Assembly: GCA_014860355.1 (NCBI GenBank)
Contig: JACZJV010000012.1
Coordinates: 1 to 64,000 of the forward strand
Reading direction: 5' to 3'
Length of the DNA stretch: 64,000 nt
Source: Burkholderiales bacterium
GTDB taxonomy: Bacteria > Pseudomonadota > Gammaproteobacteria > Burkholderiales > SG8-39
Shown: in pieces, positions 61,671-64,000 of the stretch
How positions within the stretch are numbered: the stretch's first letter is position 1
How the letters are laid out: each line of letters opens with the position of its first letter
The notes under the pieces: model-generated
What the model was told of the DNA's origin: nothing
Databases searched by the model: none
The model's input: the letters and a program-made list of their open reading frames with translations, nothing else
Position numbers and translations under genes: made by a program

Positions 61671-63734
61671 ATGTCTGACCAAGAACTTTATAACGCAATC
61701 TTCGATCCCCGCACCATCGCGCTGATCGGCGCCTCCGGCGACGAGAGCAAGAACACGTCGCGGCCGCAGCGCTTCCTGCGCAGACACGGCTACGCCGGCC
61801 GAATTGTTCCGGTGAATCCCGGGCGCAGCGAAATTTTCGGCGAAAAGGCCTACCCGGACGTTGCTGCTGTGCCTGGTGCCATCGACCACGCATTCATCAT
61901 GGTGGCGACCGCCGCTGTACCGGCGGCGCTGCAACAATGCGTCGCCAAAAGCATCCCGGTGGTCACCGTCTACAGCGACGGATTCGCCGAAGCCGGCGCC
62001 GCCGGCCGCGCCCGGCAGCAGCAACTGAATGCGATCATCCGCGGCAGCGGCACGCGGCTCGTCGGACCGAACTGCATCGGCTTGCTCAGCACGCACACGC
62101 ACCTTGCGCTGTCGGTGAATGCCGTGCTCGAAAAGCTCGACATCACGCCGGGCGGGCTCGCCATCGTGTCGCAGTCGGGCAGCATGATGGGCGGGCTCAT
62201 GTCGCGCGGACTCGGGCGCGGCGTCGGCTTCTCGAAACTGATTTCGGTCGGGAACGAAGCCGACCTCGGCGTCGCCGAACTCGCCGGACTGCTGGTCGAC
62301 GATCCTCACACCGATGCCATTCTGCTGTTCATGGAAACCATCCGCGATGCGCCCCAACTCGCACGCACAGCCCGCCGCGCCTACGGCGCCGGCAAGCCGG
62401 TGATCGTATACAAGCTTGGCCGTTCCGAAGCCGGCCAGGACCTCGCGGCATCGCACACCGGCGCCATGGCCGGAACCGCCGAAGCGGCCGATACTTTCTT
62501 CAAGGCGCACGGGATGCTGCGCGTAGACACGCTGGAAACACTGTTCGAACTGCCGGCGCTGGTTCAGGGTCGCAGACCCGCCACGCGCTGCCGCGTCGCG
62601 GCAATGACCACGACCGGCGGCGGTGCAGCCTGTGTCGTCGACCGCATCGGCACCTACGGCGTCGATGTCGTCGGCCCCACAGACGGCTTGATCGCCGCCC
62701 TGGCGCGCCAAAAAATCACCATCAACGCGTCGCGCGTCACCGACCTGACGCTGGCCGGCGCTAGAAAGGAAATCTATGGCGTGGTGCTGAACGCGCTGCT
62801 CGCGTCCGATCACTGCGAACTGGTGCTTGCCGTCGTCGGCAGTTCGGCGCAATTCCAGCCGCAGATTGCCATCGAGCCCATCATCGAAGCCGACCGCCGC
62901 AACAAGGTGCTGGCGGTATTCCTCGCCCCGCACGCCGAAACCTCGCTGAGGCTGCTGGCCCAGGCAGGCGTCGCCGCCTTCCGCACACCGGAATCGTGCG
63001 CGGACGCGATTCGCGCCTGGTGTGAGTGGACGGCGCCAGTACCGATTCTGGCACCTGACGTCCTGGGCACCGCAAGCGCGCGGGCGTTGCTGGGCGGACT
63101 AGAGCACCTGAATGAACAGCAAGCCTGCGCCGTGTTCGCCGCGCTGGGCGTGCCACAAGCGCAGACTGCGGTAATGGCCGACGCCGATAGCAAGGTGGAC
63201 ATCGAGTTTCCCGTAGCCGCCAAAATACTGTCCTCAGACATTGTGCACAAGACCGATGCCGGGGGCGTTGTACTAAACCTCGGCGACGCCGAGGCGCTGA
63301 AGCAAGCGGCGCTGAATATTCTGGCACGTGTGCGCGAGCAACATCCGCAAGCGCGACTGGATGGCATACTTGTGCAACACATGGAGCAAGGCCTTGCGGA
63401 AGTCATCGTCGGCTACAAGCGCGACCCGCAGATCGGGCCGCTGGTGGTCATCGGCGTAGGCGGCGTCCTCGCCCAGATATATCACGACTTCGCCATGCGG
63501 CTCGCGCCGGTAACGCCGGAAATCGCGTTGGAGATGATCGCCGAAGTCAAGGGCCTGGCGCTCATCCGCGGTTACCGTGGCTCGCCGCCCGGCGATTGCG
63601 CTGCGCTGGCAAAAGCCGTGGCGGCGTTCTCGCGTCTGGCTGCCTTTGCAGACGTAGGCGAAGCGGAAATCAATCCGCTGATAGTCAAGCAACAAGGTGT
63701 AGTCGCGATAGATGGCCTGATCGTGAGACGCTAG
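61671..63734 (+). CDS. ADP-forming acyl-CoA synthetase (acetate--CoA ligase family)
   Basis: A 687-aa fusion of alpha and beta parts of an NDP-forming acyl-CoA synthetase. Residues 1-460 hold a CoA-binding Rossmann domain (IFDPRTIALIGASGDESKNTSRP) and two succinyl-CoA-synthetase-like domains (VGPNCIGLLS, IVSQSGSMMGGLM, and ASHTGAMAG with the phospho-histidine). Residues about 475-687 are an ATP-grasp domain (FPVAAKILSSDIVHKTDAGGVVLNL, VIGVGGVLAQIYHDFAMRL). It couples an acid to CoA with ATP. Neighbours suggest activation before beta-oxidation. Confidence 0.93.
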   Translation: MSDQELYNAIFDPRTIALIGASGDESKNTSRPQRFLRRHGYAGRIVPVNPGRSEIFGEKAYPDVAAVPGAIDHAFIMVATAAVPAALQQCVAKSIPVVTVYSDGFAEAGAAGRARQQQLNAIIRGSGTRLVGPNCIGLLSTHTHLALSVNAVLEKLDITPGGLAIVSQSGSMMGGLMSRGLGRGVGFSKLISVGNEADLGVAELAGLLVDDPHTDAILLFMETIRDAPQLARTARRAYGAGKPVIVYKLGRSEAGQDLAASHTGAMAGTAEAADTFFKAHGMLRVDTLETLFELPALVQGRRPATRCRVAAMTTTGGGAACVVDRIGTYGVDVVGPTDGLIAALARQKITINASRVTDLTLAGARKEIYGVVLNALLASDHCELVLAVVGSSAQFQPQIAIEPIIEADRRNKVLAVFLAPHAETSLRLLAQAGVAAFRTPESCADAIRAWCEWTAPVPILAPDVLGTASARALLGGLEHLNEQQACAVFAALGVPQAQTAVMADADSKVDIEFPVAAKILSSDIVHKTDAGGVVLNLGDAEALKQAALNILARVREQHPQARLDGILVQHMEQGLAEVIVGYKRDPQIGPLVVIGVGGVLAQIYHDFAMRLAPVTPEIALEMIAEVKGLALIRGYRGSPPGDCAALAKAVAAFSRLAAFADVGEAEINPLIVKQQGVVAIDGLIVRR

Positions 63735-63792
63735 AACGCCGGCCGCGAGGGCGGGCCACGAATATGCGACGGGATATTCAGGAGGGTTCTCA

Positions 63793-64000
63793 TGCTGATG
63801 CAACAATTGGCCGACTATGCGATACGCGAACAATCTTCCGCGCTGCCGCCCGAGGTCATCCACCACGCCAAGCGCGCGCTCATCGACTGGTATGCTTCGT
63901 TGCTGCCAGGCAGTATCGTCGCCCCGGCGGTTCTCCTGGAAAACGCATTTGCCGAAGACCTGGACCGAGGCCGCGCACGGCTGGGGACAGGGCGGCGCGC
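63793..64000 (+). CDS. MmgE/PrpD family protein (partial, 5' end)
   Basis: The first 69 codons of a MmgE/PrpD (2-methylcitrate dehydratase-like) protein: LADYAIREQSSALPPEVIHHAKRALIDWYASLLPGS is the family start. AGGAGG lies 6 bases before the ATG. The family dehydrates or isomerises tricarboxylic-type acids. It follows the acyl-CoA synthetase after 58 bases and is likely in the same operon. The 3' end is outside the window. Confidence 0.85.

Overview
The window reads as a GC-rich chromosomal segment of a Betaproteobacterium (Burkholderiales, Rhodocyclales or Nitrosomonadales type; order not resolved). Support comes from the atp operon next to parB-parA-rsmG-mnmG with parS sites, a fused LivM-LivG transporter, a GTP-dependent PEP carboxykinase, a MXKDX-repeat protein and the overall protein character. 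The par/parS block suggests the replication origin is not far away, but no DnaA-box cluster was seen. No rRNA, tRNA, CRISPR array, insertion sequence or prophage was recognised.

Layout. 0-11.8 kb: metabolic and housekeeping genes (lipoprotein start, class I cytochrome c, DUF255 protein, ilvD with a good terminator, EamA exporter, lgt, DUF465 protein, TauE/SafE permease with a large FAD/Fe-S 2-hydroxyacid dehydrogenase, DsbA/FrnE-like protein). 11.8-21.5 kb: a carboxylate-use island. A GntR/FCD repressor gene faces a serine-glyoxylate aminotransferase gene, followed by two complete TRAP transporters and a CaiB/BaiF CoA-transferase. The divergent promoters carry matching 11-bp operator arms. 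21.5-24.5 kb: TauE/SafE permease, HAD phosphatase with a truncated glpD-like remnant fused to its 5' side, FKBP isomerase, cupin, solitary HicA-like protein.

24.5-29.8 kb is the most interesting part: an envelope oxidative-damage island. It holds a secreted methionine-rich MXKDX peptide, a Tat-exported molybdopterin oxidoreductase, its cytochrome b partner, a DUF1223 protein, exported MsrA and MsrB, and an ECF sigma factor with a NrsF (DUF1109) anti-sigma factor. Three exact GTAACC-N16-CGAA promoter motifs precede the DUF1223 operon, msrB-msrA and the sigma gene. The core resembles the SigF/NrsF-YedY1-MrpX hypochlorite-scavenging system described in Azospira suillum; the placement of exported MsrA/MsrB and DUF1223 under the same motif extends it.

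29.8-38.2 kb: MFS transporter, a small cysteine-rich protein behind a palindrome, an unknown 105-aa protein, a double cyclic-nucleotide-binding protein, and a peroxide module (rubrerythrin, rubredoxin too short for routine ORF lists, rubredoxin reductase) divergent from an OxyR-type regulator that keeps both redox cysteines; then a lipase, an Ala-rich protein and a TM2 protein. 38.2-45.5 kb: the complete atpIBEFHAGDC operon with a near-consensus promoter, a terminator and an unusual hairpin-filled atpF-atpH gap. 45.5-51 kb: exported Pcm behind a perfect FNR-type box, then parB, parA, rsmG, mnmG and two parS sites. 51-64 kb: livF, fused livMG, livH (no binding protein), class III aminotransferase, pckG, tam, AbrB-type permease, acyl-CoA dehydrogenase, ADP-forming acyl-CoA synthetase, and the start of a MmgE/PrpD gene.
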